From DASPWV01 sp046727855 (GTDB lineage: Bacteria; Acidobacteriota; Vicinamibacteria; Vicinamibacterales; UBA2999): a stretch of DNA of 23,696 bases. A model generated the notes under the pieces. It had not been told where the DNA came from, did not search any database, and saw nothing but the letters and a program-made list of their open reading frames with translations. Numbering within the stretch: the first letter of the stretch is position 1; each line of letters begins with the position of its first letter. The DNA is taken from contig JBKPDL010000163.1 of the NCBI GenBank assembly GCA_046727855.1, positions 1-23,696 of the forward strand, written 5' to 3'. Shown in pieces: positions 22,831-23,696 of this stretch. The translations under genes and the position numbers were made by a program.

Positions 22831-22889
22831 AAAAGGGGTCTGACCCCTTTTTCTCCGTGATCGTGGGAAAAAGGGGTCAGACCCCTTTT
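22831..22889. terminator. Twin GGGGTCAGACCCC hairpins between convergent genes
   Basis: Two near-identical palindromes lie at 22831-22851 and 22869-22889, each with arms AAAAGGGGTC and GACCCCTTTT around one base (T, then A). The A and T runs on both sides make them workable terminators on either strand. They fill the 74-bp gap between the PQQ gene and the convergent lactonase gene. This is a common dispersed sequence that is often mistranslated as coding. Confidence 0.7.
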
Positions 22890-22895
22890 CGGAGA

Positions 22896-23696
22896 TCAGA
22901 GAAACGCGATCGTCGAGGGGCTCGCCACTTTGATTACTTCCTTCGTCGGCGCCAGCTTTCCTGTCATCTCATTCACCTGAAAGATCACGACGGTGTCACT
23001 GTTCTGGTTCGCCGCATAAAGCGCGCGGCCTGTGGGGTCGAGGCCAAAAAAGCGCGGCGTTTTGCCTTGCGTCGACTGCCAGCCCACCGGCGTCAGCGCT
23101 CCGCTCTCCTCGTCGATTGCAAAGATCGCAACGCTGTCGTGCCCGCGATTCGATCCATATACGAAGCGCCCTGACGGGGCGACGACGATCTCGGCGCCGC
23201 TGTTGTTGCCGGTGTAGCTGGTCGGCAACGTAGGCATCACCTGGAAGGGTGCGAACACGCCCTTGTCGGGCTCGAAGTGATAGCCGGCGATCGTCGAATC
23301 GAGCTCGTTGATCACATACGCAAACGGGCGGCGCGGATGGAAATCCACGTGGCGCGGTGCGGCACCAGCGCGGCTTGCGACCGAAGGAGGAGTGCCGGGC
23401 ACCAGCTTCCCGCGCTCGACATCGAGACGATAGAGAAACGTTCGATCGAGACCTTTATCGGGCACGACGATGTACCGCCCGCTCGGGTCGAAAGGCGAGT
23501 GGTGCGGATGTGAGCTTGTTTGCTGCGTGCGATGCGGACCGGGCTCGCCGGTCATGGTCGCGAGATCGCTGAACGGACCGAGCGATCCGTCGGTGTTGAT
23601 CGGCAGCAGCACGAGCGTGCCGGTCGCGTAATTGGCCAGCGCGAGAAACCGCCCGGTCGCGTCGATCGCAAGGTGCACGCCGTTCACCCCCTCCGT
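22896..23696 (-). CDS. Lactonase-family (6-phosphogluconolactonase-like) beta-propeller, 5' end outside window
   Basis: At least 267 residues of a seven-bladed propeller of the lactonase family. Blade signatures recur: HLAIDATGRFLALANYATGTLVLLPI, HHSPFDPSGRYIVVPDKGLDRTFLYRL, AEIVVAPSGRFVYGSNRGHDSVAIFAI and FFGLDPTGRALYAANQNSDTVVIFQV. Full members are usually 330-390 aa, and the reading frame stays open to the edge with family-like sequence (GVHLAID), so roughly 80-120 N-terminal residues including any signal peptide are missing. Members open sugar lactones, or their role is unknown. The GTG at 23687 is internal rather than the start. It might act on lactones made by the PQQ enzymes nearby, which is inference. 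Confidence 0.85.
   Translation of the reverse strand, partial: TEGVNGVHLAIDATGRFLALANYATGTLVLLPINTDGSLGPFSDLATMTGEPGPHRTQQTSSHPHHSPFDPSGRYIVVPDKGLDRTFLYRLDVERGKLVPGTPPSVASRAGAAPRHVDFHPRRPFAYVINELDSTIAGYHFEPDKGVFAPFQVMPTLPTSYTGNNSGAEIVVAPSGRFVYGSNRGHDSVAIFAIDEESGALTPVGWQSTQGKTPRFFGLDPTGRALYAANQNSDTVVIFQVNEMTGKLAPTKEVIKVASPSTIAFL

Noticed and set aside
22818..23174. 118-aa plus-strand frame starting in the twin palindromes
   Set aside because: It translates repeat DNA and then runs antisense to the lactonase gene.

Overview
This is a GC-rich, gene-dense bacterial segment with 18 supportable genes (two of them broken or cut by the window edge) and no RNA genes or prophage. The mix of genes fits a free-living soil bacterium: PQQ dehydrogenases, a Tat-exported enolase-superfamily enzyme, a sulfite oxidase with its cytochrome, LytS/LytTR and PP2C signalling, an M49 peptidase lipoprotein, and many dispersed palindromic repeats between genes. 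My best guess is Acidobacteriota, possibly Vicinamibacteria, but that is inference from gene style and no marker gene confirms it.

Layout. (1) 1-205: non-coding repeats and hairpins. (2) 206-3145, minus strand: an ABM-fold monooxygenase, then a LuxE/GriD-like acyl-adenylating enzyme and a LuxC/GriC-like acyl reductase that are translationally coupled (TGATG). A divergent MocR-type regulator (3202-4572) shares a 16-bp perfect palindrome with this cluster. Together they look like a regulated carboxylic-acid-to-aldehyde reduction locus without luciferase. (3) 4628-6312, minus: a Tat-exported sulfite oxidase-like molybdoenzyme coupled to a secreted protein with two c-type heme motifs. (4) 6365-10168, minus: a three-gene overlapping signalling operon of LytS-type kinase, receiver-PP2C phosphatase and receiver-LytTR regulator. 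(5) 10322-12107, plus: the N-terminal half of a glutamyl-Q-tRNA(Asp) synthetase gene that decays, a small PEGA-like tail-anchored protein, and an AlkB-like dioxygenase whose start codon abuts a 169-bp inverted-repeat element. (6) 12108-12459: a minisatellite that appears to have grown from a palindromic repeat. (7) 12460-15388, plus: an M49 (dipeptidyl-peptidase III-like) lipoprotein and a secreted 157-aa protein. (8) 15410-17071, minus: a GH13 trehalose synthase-like enzyme. (9) 17163-20263, plus: a PQQ dehydrogenase with a lanthanide-type Asp pair, overlapping (ATGA) a Tat-exported mandelate racemase/dehydratase-family enzyme, a likely periplasmic oxidise-then-dehydrate pair. (10) 20457-22821: a LamG-domain secreted protein (minus) and a second, atypical PQQ dehydrogenase (plus) whose start codons overlap on opposite strands within one CATG. 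(11) 22896 to the end, minus: a lactonase-family beta-propeller cut by the window edge.

Two themes stand out. The first is the density of dispersed repeats: the TTTGAAC heptad element, GCGGACCT/AGGTCCGC hairpins, twin GGGGTCAGACCCC hairpins, CCTTCGA/CTCAGG elements and others. Some have entered coding sequence or may supply promoters. The second is several genes with a TAnnnT box 6-7 nt before ATG and no Shine-Dalgarno, suggesting leaderless transcripts. Functions are read from motifs without database searches.
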